Shown here piece after piece: positions 43,893 to 54,945 of a DNA stretch of 64,000 nucleotides; positions within the stretch are counted from its first letter, which is position 1, and each line of letters opens with the position of its first letter. This DNA is from Roridomyces roridus. Taxonomy: Eukaryota; Basidiomycota; Agaricomycetes; Agaricales; Mycenaceae. Where the stretch lies: positions 1,488,001 to 1,552,000 of the forward strand of contig JARKIF010000001.1 of NCBI GenBank assembly GCA_029378245.1, written 5' to 3'. The notes under the pieces are model-generated. The model worked only from the letters and a program-made list of their open reading frames with translations, ran no database searches and had not been told where the DNA came from. The position numbers and the translations under genes are program-made.

Positions 43893-45540
43893 TTAACCCT
43901 CGAACCACCCTGCTCGAGCCATTTCCGCACCCAACCCATCCCAATTCCGCCTTCGAGCTTTGCGGCCCGAAAGTTCTGTGGCAAACCTATCAAGTCAGTC
44001 AGTAATAAACTCGCTGCGTCCAAAAAAACTCACCTCAGACACTCATCCAACCTCCACCTCCCCGCATCGCGTGCTTCACTGGCAGCCGCGTCGTCCCCAC
44101 CAGAAGAAGGCGTGTAAGGCGCCCCCGGTGCGATCCTCCGACTCAAAGCGTATATCATCCCGGCGACGAAAGCATCCTGCGCACCGACCTCATCGACGAT
44201 CCCCGCGTCAGGCTCCTCCTCTGGCACCTCCGTGCCCTGCGAGTCATTATCATCCTCGTCTTCCGTGCTCCCATTTCGCCCATGATGAGAAGGCGAGGAG
44301 CGCCGCGTGTTGGTGTTTCCCCCGTCGGACGACAGCATGTATTGGCTGGCTGTAAACGCGCTCGAAGACACACCGCTCTGCCGACCAGCCCAAAACTCGC
44401 TCCCGCTGCGCACAGATAGGACTTCTGTGCCTGGTTCGGGATCCCCGTCGTCTGTCCTGTGCTTGCCCTCGGATGTTCTGCCCCGTGCAGGCGCCATAGC
44501 TCGCTCTTCGACCCAGCCAGAGCTTTGAAAGTACTCCTTGGTCGGCAGTGACAATACCGCCGCGCCTTCCGAGCCCCAATGAGCCACGAGCAACGCATGC
44601 GGCGGTGCAATCGACGTCAGCGAGAGTAGAAACGCCCGCGGACTGCTCGCGAAATTGGGCGAGGTGGCTTCCGCGTAATGTTTATTCAAGAAAAGCACAT
44701 CGGCGTGAGGAATGAGCTGGGTTAAATTAGTTGATTTCCTACTGCCATTCAAGATAAAAATTCACACCGCTTCGACGCCTTGTCGGCCTTTGCTCCGGCC
44801 CACATCGACACTAAAGACGCAATGACTGCGCCATTTCCGTTCGCGGGCCAGTCCATCGATGCCAGTGATATTGCTGAGTGTCGTCTTGACCGAACGACCT
44901 TCAAAATGCAGCCAGTCGAATGGAGCAGGACTATTTGGGTTGGGTTGCGAGCTGCTGGGATTTGGCGAGCGCGGTGCGGTAGGGGGAGTTGTTACGACGG
45001 TCGGAGAATGATTCGGAGAAGCTGGAAACATGTAGTTCTCTGGTGCGAGAAGGGGACCCAGTATAGACACGAATTCTTCATGCGTAATATCTGGCAGAGG
45101 ATTGTGATTCACGACGGTGCGGGTGTTGGATTCGGCTTGAAACAAAGATGAGCCCAAAACCATGGCAAAGCGAACGACAAACCTGATTCGAGGACCCATG
45201 CGCTGGGAACACCGGCACCCTTGACGATTTTGCAATAGCGAGTGCTCACACCTTCGCGTTGCAGGTCGCGTAAAACCATCTTGCCTTCGTCATTTCCACC
45301 CAGGGGCGCGACCAAGAAGGCATCGACCTGAGAGAATTGGGCGAGGAGCGAGAGCAAGGTACTAGCAGACCCTCCGCGCGTCTTGGTCACCGAGTGGGCG
45401 CGTACTACGGTGTCTGGGGCGGGATGGGACGGAAGGTTGAGTGTATGCGTCAAAAAGAGCGTTCCTGACGCGACTATGCGGAGAGGCCGACCAGGAGCCG
45501 CAGGAACCGCGTCTGGATGTTCTCTTCGGAGCTTGGCCAT
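43893..45540 (-). CDS. PfkB-family carbohydrate kinase (ketohexokinase-like)
   Basis: Exons 45540-45183, 45135-44768, 44716-44034 and 43986-43893 give 500 aa, long for this fold (about 300) because of two low-complexity inserts. Family features are RGGSASTLLSLLAQFSQVDA, VAPLGGNDEGKMVLRDLQRE, GVPSAWVLESAESNTRTVVN, FDWLHFEGRSVKTTLSN and ADVLFLNKHYAEA. The catalytic loop reads DEVGAQDAFVAGMIYALS where most members have GAGD; the Asp base is kept but Gly is Gln. The tail RFATELSGRKARRRNWDGLG resembles ketohexokinase. It should phosphorylate a sugar or nucleoside with ATP in the cytosol; the substrate is unknown. The inserts are acidic and Ser-rich (TEDEDDNDSQ). The start was chosen at MAKLRREHPD before the first strand. 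Confidence 0.85.
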
Positions 45541-45662
45541 GTAAAAGAAGGAAAGCAAAAAGGGTGACGGCAATGATTGCCTCGTCCGGGGCCGAGACTC
45601 GCAAAACTTGAAAGGTCCTTGTCCATTATTCCTACAACCTACAGACTACGAAGTACGAGTGA

Positions 45663-47099
45663 CTATTGTACAATTCCATTTGCTGCATTACATTGTCCAT
45701 GTTGTGTATTGCAAGCACTGACCGTCAGTGCCCCTTGGTTCTTCGACCGATTTGCCGCGTCGGAACATTCGTTTAGCTGATTATCGCTGGGGGCGGCATC
45801 GAATCAGCCACGAACGGTATCTGACAAGTAACAAGGACTCACCAAGACCGCTGCAACGCATCCACTTTGTTATTAAACGAGTTATCACCTTGCACCTGGA
45901 ACTGCGTCCCGGATGCTACGACGGAAGGCGCTGCGACGCCCCCCAAGCTGCCGGTGAACACCTGCAGGTTTGAGGTCGTCGTCGTCGTCTTCGTACTACT
46001 GCTCCCCGAGGGACTGGCTGTAGATAGACGCGCCGTGGTCGCCTTTTGCGCCGGAGGAGAGGATGGCTGGGACGAAGAAGTGGTCGTCCGGGAGGCCGTT
46101 TGCGGTGGTGGTGATGGTATAGCAGAGGACCGAGAGGTGGCGCTGCTCGTGGAAGCAGCAGAGAAGAAGCCACCGGTGTCTGTGCCGTTTATATTTCCCC
46201 CATAATCGAGGACTGGGATCGGTTGAATGGCCGTAAAGTTCTGCCAAAAGAATTCAATGAGCGGGGTCCGAGGAGTGAACGAGCCGACGACGAACAGTGA
46301 TTATCCCGAAGTATTTATTGAATATGTCCGCGTCTATGCCTTCCTGGGGAGGAGCGGCATCAGCGGCTGCCTGAGCCTCGGCACACTGCGTCTGAGCGGC
46401 GGCGTTCGCGCCGCACGAGGTAGTCAGTGCGTCACAGATAAACTGTCGGATCGTCAGTATAGCCTCAGGACTGTGAGAAACGACTGACCTCGGTAACTGT
46501 TGAGATATCTGGTACAGCCTCCAGCTTGTAACACGCTATCGAGCAGCGGTGAGATGGAATTACGCAACGGAAGTAAACCAACTTCTGTTCACAGGCTGGA
46601 ACATCGTCCCCTGATGACCGTCAAACCCAGCACCGAACTCAATCTCGGGGGTCGAGCATAACCCTAGCAACTGTGAATAAACCAGACAGTCCGAGTTATA
46701 TTGGACCGACCAAAGTCCATGGCAATGCCATCAGGCGGGGGAATACCCAGTGGAGACTGCCCGCCATCGCTGTTGTCATTCCCCACCACCACAGTGACCG
46801 CATTGGGGCTCGCTGTAAATGTAGCCGTCCCCGAAACTCTGACGGTTCTTGCAGTCTAAAAAATTATTGAATCCGACAGAAAATGATGAAATAAAAATAA
46901 CGAACTGCACAAACGCTGCATGTAGGCTGAGGTGCAGCCCGTGCGGTGACTCGGACCACGGTACGATTGCTGGTAGACGTTGATGTGGCATTCGCACTAG
47001 GGCTGGTTCGGCGCACCTTTCGTCGGGAAGGACGGGATGACCGAAGACCGGTAAAATGATAGACAGGACCCAGAGGAAATTCAGAAGCATGTCCAGCAT
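45663..47099 (-). CDS. Secreted Ser/Thr-rich protein with conserved Cys, unknown role
   Basis: A signal peptide (MLDMLLNFLWVLSIILPVFG) starts at 47099. Exon fragments then follow in one direction: TVVVGNDNSDGGQSPLGIP and AMDFGRSNITRTVWF near 46700-46810; TPEIEFGAGFDGHQGTMFQP near 46600-46660; ISTVTEFICDALTTSCGANA near 46400-46500; and FFWQNFTAIQPIPVLDYGGN near 46195-46260. A Ser/Thr-rich linker and a final exon with CDNQLNECSDAANRSKNQG and CNTQHGQCNAANG end at 45663. This plan of signal, globular Cys-containing region, Ser/Thr linker and short Cys-rich end suggests an extracellular or cell-wall protein. No catalytic motif was recognised. The joints of the first two or three exons are not resolved. 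Confidence 0.65.
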
Positions 47100-47299
47100 G
47101 GAGAAAACGGTCAACGCGACGCCTGGTCGTCGGGATGAAAAGGGTCAGAGAGACTCGGGCATAAAGGAGAGGTTGTATTGCAATATAACGGCCGTGTCAG
47201 TTGGCATCGCAGCAGGTCGCGTCGCGTGAGCAGAGCTTGAGAGAGTTGTGCATAAAAATCAGAAGAGACCTGTTCGGCACTCGGCCCGGAAGAACCGGG

Positions 47300-47307
47300 T
47301 ATAAAAA
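47300..47307 (+). promoter_or_regulatory. TATA box upstream of structured element copy B
   Basis: TATAAAAA, 324 bp before the GTCGAG block. Its position matches the TATA box of copy A at 2646. Both are followed within 60 bp by CTCCCCAGCGG. Confidence 0.4.
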
Positions 47308-48005
47308 CCTTGCATCTTCATTTGTCCTTCTTTGGATGAACTCCCCAGCGGCCATGTAAGTCTCACATCCCCTTTGTCCCCTCGTCGCCACCAACAACGT
47401 TCCCCCCAGGTCTGCCGCTGTCTCGGCGCCATCTCGACGATGACGTCCTCGACCCGTCCGCACGAACGCGGCGGGCTCTCGTAGTGCGCCCCGATGCGCA
47501 TCTACACGTTCCCCCCAAGTCTATCGGACAGACTGGGGTCCCCTTTCCCCCTCCTCTACGGAGTGGCGGGGCTTATCGCCCATTTCGGGCACATTCGATC
47601 CCGTAGTGCACTGCGGGTGACCCGTCGAGCCTGATCACCTCGACAGCTGACCGCCGCCCACCGGACGTGGGCGGCGCATTCGATTATCGACCCGCCACGC
47701 GGGTCGGTGAAATTCAACGCCGCCGGATAACCATCCGTCGTCGCCGACAACAACCACAGCTATGAACATTCATATCTGCGGAGAAGGATGCCCCCTTATT
47801 CCTATCGAGTAAGTGGGCTTTTGAACGTACGTCTTCCCGTCTCTTTTCGTCCTCGGGTTCTCATCGTGGTTTGGTAGGTGTCTTCCCGCTGCCATGCCAC
47901 TTGGGTGTGGCCCGAGAAGGCCGTATCTTGTTTCAAATCAATTACCCCAGGCCACCTTCCATTGCGCCCATCGCACCTCGACTACACTTTGTCAAGCTAG
48001 TGTAG
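47300..48005 (+). ncRNA. Candidate structured non-coding RNA element, copy B
   Basis: Partner of 2646-3345. Shared blocks are CTCCCCAGCGG at 47336, CCCGTAGTGCACTGCGGGTG at 47600-47619, GTCGAGCCTGATCACCTCGAC at 47624-47644, the 20-nt block at 47932-47951, and GTCAAGCTAGTGTAG at 47991-48005. The hairpin after GTCGAG has a 10-bp perfect stem, CGCCGCCCAC/GTGGGCGGCG, around CGGAC (47652-47676). Copy A has the same place and loop with a different 6-bp stem. Further hairpins are GACCCGC/GCGGGTC near 47690 and GGCC/GGCC at 47909-47922, the latter just before the 20-nt block as in copy A. No coding frame is supported. It lies between the secreted-protein gene and COX4. Confidence 0.4.
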
Positions 48006-48196
48006 ACTTGTAGGAGTATTGCGCGCAATATATATATTTTGTGAAATTTTGCGGTGCGAGTCGCGGCAGTCTAGACGAGCCTGGCTTCCAGATTCTTGCA
48101 CGGTCTCCAGGCAGATAGATTCAAGTTTTCACATTGGCGTTCTGATTTAGAGGAACAGCTTGAGCGAACGCGTTTCTATTTTACGACGGTAGGTTT

Positions 48197-48762
48197 TCAG
48201 TGGTGGTGGTGCGCCTCCTCCTCGCCACCCAGGTAGTCCAGCGCGTACACTGAGCGCAAACATGAGCACGAACACACGAGCTGTGGGCTACAACAACTCA
48301 CCCGAGCCACATTCCGGGCAGAACCGCTGTCTGTCCCTGCTCAGATTAAACCAATGGACCTCGTGCGAGTCGGCGGGGCTTCCGGTGCAGCCGATGATAC
48401 GGGTGTGGTCCTAAGCAGACAGTCAGTCAGACAGGCTACGGTCGAGAGAAAGAGAGACGCACGTAGGAAAGGACCCTGATGGGATCCTTCTTGGTACCGA
48501 CACGGCTCGAGTCCAAGGGCGTCTCGTCGAACACGTCAACCCCCTCCATCTCACCGAGCAACTCGAAACGCTCGAGACCGGTCGCCTGCTCAAAGTCGGT
48601 GGGGACCTCGCCGACTTTGCCTCCAGGACCGAAGATCGAGGGCGGCTTGGCGTCCGAGGAGGCACGGAGGGTCGTGGAGAAGGAGCGGAGGGAGGGGCGG
48701 ATAGCAGCACGAGCGACTAGGGAAGGGCGGGCTGCATTAACCGCGCAGCGAAATAGCGACAT
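48197..48762 (-). CDS. COX4: Cytochrome c oxidase subunit 4 (zinc-binding; COX5B of animals)
   Basis: Exons 48762-48463, 48410-48302 and 48249-48197 give 153 aa. An Arg/Ser-rich mitochondrial presequence (MSLFRCAVNAARPSL, FSTTLRASS) is followed by the family core: FGPGGKVGEVPTDFEQATGL, ERFELLGEMEGVDVFDETPL, GTKKDPIRVLSYDHTRIIGC and TGSPADSHEVHWFNL. Zinc ligands are the Cys after IIG and the CPECGS pair. The protein ends with a His4 tail. It is a nuclear-coded subunit of complex IV in the mitochondrial inner membrane, on the matrix side. Length and motifs agree with fungal Cox4. It is transcribed in tandem with ACL4, which ends 130 bp upstream. Confidence 0.95.
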
Positions 48763-48892
48763 GGCGAACAAGGAAGATGACTGTGACTGATTGTGTGACC
48801 GTGACCCGCCGACTTCCGAGTCCCGACGACCATCTCTTGACGAAACCTGCCACAATACTCTCATGTTTAATGTACTTTTGAAGCATAGTACT

Positions 48893-50177
48893 CTATGCCA
48901 TTTCCACGTCCCCGTCCCCATCTTCATCCTCACTTCCCTCCACATCTTCCCACTCTTCGCCTTCGCCCTCTTCTGCGACCGGCGACGGTTTTATCCCAAG
49001 GGCGTCCAACTTTGCGATAAGCTCCTTCGCATGCTCGAGTAGAGGCGTGTCGGGATGCCCCTCGTTCGTATGTAGCTAGCAGCCATGTATGAGCGGAGGT
49101 AATTGCCCAATGAAATAGCACGTACCACTTCACATGTACCCAAGCAATCCCGAGAATCGGTGGCGAGCTCCTGCCAACTCATCTCGTCCAGTGTGCCGCC
49201 CTGTTCTTGGGCTTGCTCTGCCATGAGGAAGAAACACCATCCTTCCAGGTACCATGCCTCGACGTCCTGGTCGTCTGAAGCCATTACGCCGTGCAGGACA
49301 AGAAGCGCAGGCGTGTATAGAGAGAGCTCGAGGAATAATTTGACGAGGGCCAGACGGGTTGGTATCGGAGGGAGTTTAGGGTCGTCTATGTGGCCGTTGA
49401 AGCAGCGGTTGAGGAATACGAGAGCGAACGCACCAAGATCCAAATCTTTCCAAGCTGACCACGCTTGCTCCAGACATTGTTTGGCCTCTTCCGGACGCTC
49501 CTGGGACATACGGACAGACGCCAAAGTCTGCAGAGCCTCTGCATTGCCCGGGTCGGTTTGCAAGGCAAACTGGAGCAGATCGTCGCACGTCTGTGGTGCC
49601 GCTGGGTCGTCACACAGAGGATAGGAAGGGTCCATCCAGATTTCGACCTGGCCGATGAGAGCGCGTACGATATTGCTCTTTAGCTCTGCCTCGTCGTCTT
49701 TGGGCAGATCCTGAGCGCGTTCTTTACCCTTTAATTGCACTGTTAGGATCTCGATGGCCGCCTGGTAGTGTTTTAACGCCAACCCGGGATCGTCTTCACT
49801 GAGTTGCGCCAGATAAAGATGAGCAGACGGGGGCGGGGGTGATGGGGCGTCGGGGTGAGGGGGGAGCAGGGAGGTAAAAGTCTAAGGCTTTGGATGAGAA
49901 GATATGGTCGACGCGTGAGATGCGGACGGACCGCCTTGGCAGCGTCTAAGTCGCCTGTTTCGAGCTGTACGACGCCAAGCATTTCTTTTGCCTCGGCATT
50001 GGAGGGTTGTTGCTCGAGAATGCGGGCAATGAACCGTTGGGCGAGCTCGTAGTCGCACTGCACGATGAGCGACTGTGCCTTTTCGATGAGAGCAGGGACC
50101 GTCGGTGCGGCTGGGAGTGCAGGGGCTTCCGCTGGGACTTTTGCGGCAGTCTTTTTCTTGGATCGTGTTCTGCCCAT
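48893..50177 (-). CDS. ACL4: TPR protein Acl4, assembly chaperone of ribosomal protein L4
   Basis: Exons 50177-49932, 49881-49126 and 49075-48893 give 394 aa. A basic N-terminus (MGRTRSKKKTAAK) is followed by tetratricopeptide repeats: QSLIVQCDYELAQRFIARIL, EQQPSNAEAKEMLGVVQLET, ALKHYQAAIEILTVQL, ALQTDPGNAEALQTLASVRM and AWYLEGWCFFLMAEQ. The C-terminus is strongly acidic (EEGEGEEWEDVEGSEDEDG), as is usual for ribosomal-protein chaperones. Acl4 binds newly made uL4 (Rpl4) and carries it into the nucleus for 60S assembly. The likeness to Acl4 (YDR161W) over general TPR proteins rests on size, acidic tail and order of repeats. Its start lies only 26 bp from the start of the divergent gene at 50204. 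Confidence 0.82.
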
Positions 50178-50203
50178 GGATGAAAACAAACAGAGCGCTC
50201 TTG

Positions 50204-51268
50204 ATGGAAGACCTCAACACCCCTGGCGAGCCTGACGGCCTCTTCTTTGAGCGTCTCGATGCATTCTGCCACGCGGAAATAAAGGCCTTCGCCGAGAGGG
50301 AGCGGCGGCCTCTTGAAGAGGTAGGCTTCCGAGTTCTTTCTATCTCACTTTCGCCGACGCGTGGTTAGACGAGGTACAGCGACCATTGCTCTTCCAGAGG
50401 TGCATGTTAAATTATTACAGGAAATATGTCGCCGAATGGCACAGCAGATATCTCTTCCAGCCGCGGGACTCGCCCCAGGACCGGATTGCACGCGGTCAGT
50501 CGATCTGTCTTGACGCGACAAAATACTAAACTCGTCCAGTGCAATCCGTGCTCACTGACGCGTCACGAATGCTCGAGTCCCTTTGCGAAACGTCTGGAGT
50601 GCACTCTTTCCTACTTGCTGTCGATTCGACCGACGCGTCTAGCTCTGGCTTTCTCGGAGGTTCCGTTGTGGGCCGGGAATTCTGGCGTGGCCAGCGAGGC
50701 GGCGGTGAGGCCGGGGCCAAGGCTTTCAAGATACACTGCGCAAAAAACGCCGAAGCATCTTCCCCCGCGCCCAAAGCCTCTACTTCCAGATCGGTGAAAA
50801 CAGAACTGTACGAGGGCGTCCGCAAAGCACTAAGGTGCCAGCCTGGTCTGAGATTCTCAAGTCGAGTCTTGACAAGCTCTCTATACTCAGATCTGCGAGT
50901 GGTGTGCGCAACGCGGAGATGAAATGGACCAACCCAGGCCTACTATCTACCTACGGTGTCTGTCTCGTTGGTTGGCCCCCGACTATTCCGGCCCAAAACC
51001 CGTCGTCTTTGAAGGCTAACCAGAACAAAGAGCTTCTCGACGCGCTTGAGAATGGGACGATGCATTTTGTCCGGACGCTAGTCACGCCGAATGAACCACC
51101 ACCGCCTGTCGAGGCACCACCGGCGGTCGAAGACTCGAGTTTTTCATGGGCGATTGAATATGATCCTGTACGTGTGCGTCCCATGCTCCAGGATTGAATT
51201 AAAATTATTATCTCCAGGTTCCGGACGATGATAGACCAGCTAAACGCGCTCGGACATCGGATGTGTAG
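50204..51268 (+). CDS. Hypothetical protein of a basidiomycete family (MKW/YGV/GWP motif)
   Basis: Exons 50204-50320, 50398-50494, 50540-50834, 50891-51167 and 51218-51268 give 278 aa. The N-terminal half is helical (GLFFERLDAFCHAEIKAFAE, RIARVQSVLTDASRMLESLC). It is followed by HSFLLAVDSTDASSSGFLGG and a charged linker. The C-terminal half holds RNAEMKWTNPGLLSTYGVCL, VGWPPTIPAQNPSSLKANQN and KELLDALENGTMHF. This MKW..YGV..GWP region recurs in many agaricomycete hypothetical proteins; its role is not known to me. The protein ends with a nuclear signal-like PAKRARTSDV. The fourth exon may begin earlier, because the sequence read as intron 50835-50890 also looks partly coding (WSEILKSSLDKL). 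Confidence 0.7.
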
Positions 51269-51319
51269 ACCGGTCACCGTAGTATATTTGTTGTGTTGAT
51301 CACGTAATTCAGTCCAACG

Positions 51320-52721
51320 ATGTTCTCTTCTTTTTTCTCGTGAGTCGAGGCAGCAGTCTGCGCTGGTCCTGTTTCAATTGTCTCCAGAGCTGCACCACCC
51401 GTCGACCCGACTGCCCCGACTTTCCACCCCATTTCCTCGCAAGGCGGCGAGCTCTTTGGGCCACTCGAGCCAAAGGACACGGAATGGGCTTGCGCAAGCG
51501 GCTTTATAACCGAGACTCAGGTTTTCTACACGACGGGCGAGGATGGCACCTTCCTCAACTTTCAACTCATCCACTCGTCTGTCGGGTGCGTCGTCCGTTT
51601 GATATTATGTCTGATTTACGCTAATCTGCAATCAGGTTGTGGTACCCTACTATCCAGTGCACATGCAAGGTCTACGACCCCAAGACCGGAGAGATGACCT
51701 GGAAATCGGTTAATGTCACCAACTTTGTTACGCCCCCGCCCGGTCTCGACAAACGCTCGAGCAAGGCCGACGAATTTTCAGTCACTTATAAATCAAATCC
51801 CGACTCTGATTCCCCGGAATCGTACATTATCCGCGCCAACCTGGGCACCGATTTCCAGCTCTCGCTCGAGATTTCACGTCCGAAGGGTGTTCCTGGCTTC
51901 AAGATCGGTCAAGGCGAGAAGGGTGGCTTTTCTTATTTCGGGCCTGATGTAGAGAAACCGGATGGTTATGTCGTCCACCGCTTCTGGCCGCGGTACTATG
52001 CCACTGGGCACATTATCCGGGATGGCAAGGCGCAGGCGATCCAGGGACCCGGCATGTTCATTCATGCTATCCAAGGCATGCGCCCCAACCTCGTTGCCGC
52101 GACGTGGAATTTCGCCAATTTCCAAAGCCCGCAACAGGGTGGTGTCTCGGCTACGCAAATGGAGTTCAAGACGTTGCAGGATTACGGACCCAAGGGAGCC
52201 GGCTCAGGAGGCGTTGTCGTGAATATTGGCTCATTGGTCCTCGGCGACAAATTGGTTGCTGTGACTGCCGAGACTCATCTTCCTGGCGAGGAGTCAAGCA
52301 CAGACGCGCCAGTCAAGTCGCGAGCGACTTTCCTTACCACTCAAGTCGACCCGGATGCCTACCACGTTCCAGGCCAAATTGCTTTCGAGTGGGCTGGTGC
52401 TTCGCTGCTTCCGAATTCACCGGGCAAGTATACGGCCAAGCTGCAGATCGACGTGGGGACGCAGGAGGCACCGAAGGGACTTGTGGAGAAGGTGGATGTG
52501 CTCGCGGAGATTCCACGAGTTATCAAATTGGCCGTGAACTACGTGGCCGGCACCAAGCCATACATCTATCAGGTACGTGCTGATCTTGATTCTCCGCCCT
52601 CCACAACTGATGCGACTCTCCGCAGTGGCTCAACCCGGCGACCCTCAGCCTCACTGGCCCTGACGGCGCCGACACCGAGATAGAGGGAACTCTGTACAAT
52701 GAGGCGACTTTCATTTCCTAG
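51320..52721 (+). CDS. SVF1: Survival factor 1 (Svf1-like, ceramide transfer/stress protein)
   Basis: Exons 51320-51339, 51388-51585, 51636-52572 and 52626-52721 give 416 aa. The start MFSSFFS and amphipathic N-terminus are typical. WACASGFITETQVFYTTGED, LWYPTIQCTCKVYDPKTGEM and SVNVTNFVTPPPGLDKRSSK are followed by YVVHRFWPRYYATGHIIRDG and GPGMFIHAIQGMRPNLVAAT, the most conserved Svf1 stretches. The fold is two lipocalin-like halves. Yeast Svf1 protects from oxidative and cold stress and moves ceramide from ER to Golgi. The C-terminal strand YIYQWLNPATLSLTGPDGAD spans the last intron. It lies only 51 bp after the preceding gene and faces the same way. Confidence 0.95.
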
Positions 52722-52871
52722 ACCTTTTCTTTCCCTTCTTCACACACTGGAAAAATGTACCATACAAATTCTAATGCATTCGGATCCGTCTGACTCGAGC
52801 ATCCGTAATCTTCGCGTTAATTGTGATCGCAGTCCATCACTCTTTCTTGTCGGTACATTTTCAAATGTACC

Positions 52872-54791
52872 ATGCTCCGCCTCTCGACGCGCAGGATTAC
52901 TTCTGTTCCCAAAGCTCTTCCTCTTTCCACTCTCGCTCGTTCATGTCGTACCAGTCCCCCCTTTCCCAATCGACAACTTATCGCGGGCTCCTCCCTCCCG
53001 ACTAATTCACGTCTTTCCTTTCATGTCTCACAGGCGGCTGCCTTTCATTCAACTCCAAGGAATAGGGCGGCGCCTCTAATACCACTGCTTGGCCTTTTGA
53101 AGGTCAGTGTCTCAGTCAGTTGGGTCTTGTCTCCACTGAACGCTTCGTCAGGCATCTGCTACGATGGAGCTCGTTCGCACTGCAGGGCGAGTCGTTCTCA
53201 CTGTAGTACCGGGTATATATCCTCTCGTCTATCTGGGCCCGCGACTCAACGTGTGTACAGTACTTTTATTCAAAAACCACAAGACGCGGCGGCATCTCAA
53301 GTATGCTGCCCTCCATGGTGTCCCACTGTCAGAGGAACGGACGGAAACTCTATTGAAACGAATGCGACAACGAACGTGGCTTTTTCACGCACTCTTTCTC
53401 ATTCCTGGGTTTTTATTCTGGGGTACAATATTCGCCAGCCTGGAGAGAGCCCCTTTGACAGGACGGTGCGCTCAGAAACCCTGCTATCTTACTTGCAAGC
53501 TTATATTCAGCTTAGATGGCGACTTATCATCCTTTCGCCGGAAGAGGAGGACGAGGTTGCTGCCCAACTAGCGGGCCCTGGCTGGTACCAGGCTGTTGGC
53601 GAAATTCTCGCTCAGGATGGTCCTGTGCAACTCATCCCACCCACGGACTGGCGTTACGCGTGGGTTCGCGACACTCTACGCGACCTCGAGCGCACTATCC
53701 CCGTCTTGATTGACGAGCAGGAGAGGTGTAAAAATTGGCCTGAGGGTAGCAATGAGAACATACCGCTACCTCCGCCTGCCGAGTACCCCCTCCGCCCGCG
53801 GCCTAGGGCATCCGAGTATCTGCGCATGTTCCGCGAATCCGTGTGCAGTCATTTCGTTTCACCTGTCCCTCATAATATTCCGGGACCTCCCTATTCTCTT
53901 CTGGTGGTCGACAAACCGGACGCGTCAAATGCCTTTTCCTACGGATTTGGGCCAGAAGGCGGCGGTGGAGTTGTCGTCTATTCTGGGTTTTTGGATGAGA
54001 TTTTGTCGCATACCTCCCCGAGGACGACAAGGTTGCTACCCCACCGCAGCAGTCGTCATTCTTTTCCAGTCTCTTTGGCGGTATATTCAGCACGTCGCCG
54101 CCTCCTCCATCGCACCCGGTGCCGACTCCCTCGCAGACGGCAGAATTGGCTATTCTCCTCTCGCATGAACTTGCACATCTGGTTCTGTCCCATCATCTCG
54201 AGACACTCTCATCCGCTACTATAATCATCCCCGGAGTCATGTCTATCCTGTCCGACGTAATTCGAGTCATCATCTTCCCGGTGACCATGATGTTTGGGTG
54301 TGTCTCTTTTTCGTTGCAATAGACACTCCATCTCACGATTTTTCAAGACCGTTCGTCAATGATGCTGTTGCTCAACTGGGCAAAGTTGGCACTGGTGAAC
54401 TAGAGAAGATAGGTGACTATTGCACCAGTATGAAGCAGGAGATTGAAGCCGACGTTGTGTCTGCCCGGTAAGAGTGTAATCTTGTACTTCCTTGTCTTTC
54501 CTTCTGACTGGAATTCGCAGACTACTGGCTCATGCAGGCTACGATGCCCGGAGGGCTGTGGATTTCTGGCAGCATCGCTCTGAGCAAGACTGTTCTTCTC
54601 GAGTGGAGCGCAAGGATCCGCCGTCTGCTGCATTTGTGCACAGTATTACAGGGTCGCGGCATCCAGTCAACGAGGTGCGGGTGAACAGTCTCAAGGAGGA
54701 ACTTTTACGGTGGGAGACGGAGCGACGGGCAGCGCTACGGAGGCGGACATTACCTCCACAGGATAGTAGCGTCGTGCTCGCTACAGCATAG
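52872..54791 (+). CDS. OMA1: Mitochondrial inner-membrane metalloprotease Oma1 (M48), with one-base frame gap
   Basis: Exons 52872-53102, 53152-53465, 53516-54297, 54348-54467 and 54521-54791. The first exon is a Ser/Arg-rich mitochondrial presequence (MLRLSTRRITSVPKAL). A membrane segment lies at LFHALFLIPGFLFWGTIF. The zinc site is AILLSHELAHLVLSHH, with the downstream Glu in SMKQEIEADVVSARLLAHAG. Oma1 cuts inner-membrane proteins such as Opa1 (or Mgm1 control factors) under stress. The frame slips between SGFLDEIL and the following PEDDK segment, at the CCCC run 54012-54021. One extra C gives 572 aa with all phases agreeing, so a sequencing undercall is likely. Arg/Pro-rich loops before the zinc site are longer than in yeast. 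Confidence 0.88.
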
Positions 54792-54945
54792 GGAACGGTT
54801 TCTGTATTTTTACTGTCGCTTTGTAACATTATTCTACGCTTTCCTTATTCCATCCCTGCTCCTCCGAGCGACGAATGATGACTTCCCAAAAAGGGCATGT
54901 TGACGCGTATTAACAGTGCTTGACTCGCGACGCCCTCGTTGCACC

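Noticed and set aside
47300..48005. Telomerase RNA as the identity of both structured elements
   Set aside because: Only copy A contains a telomere-like template word. Two such loci would also be unusual, so the idea is kept only as a minor point for copy A.
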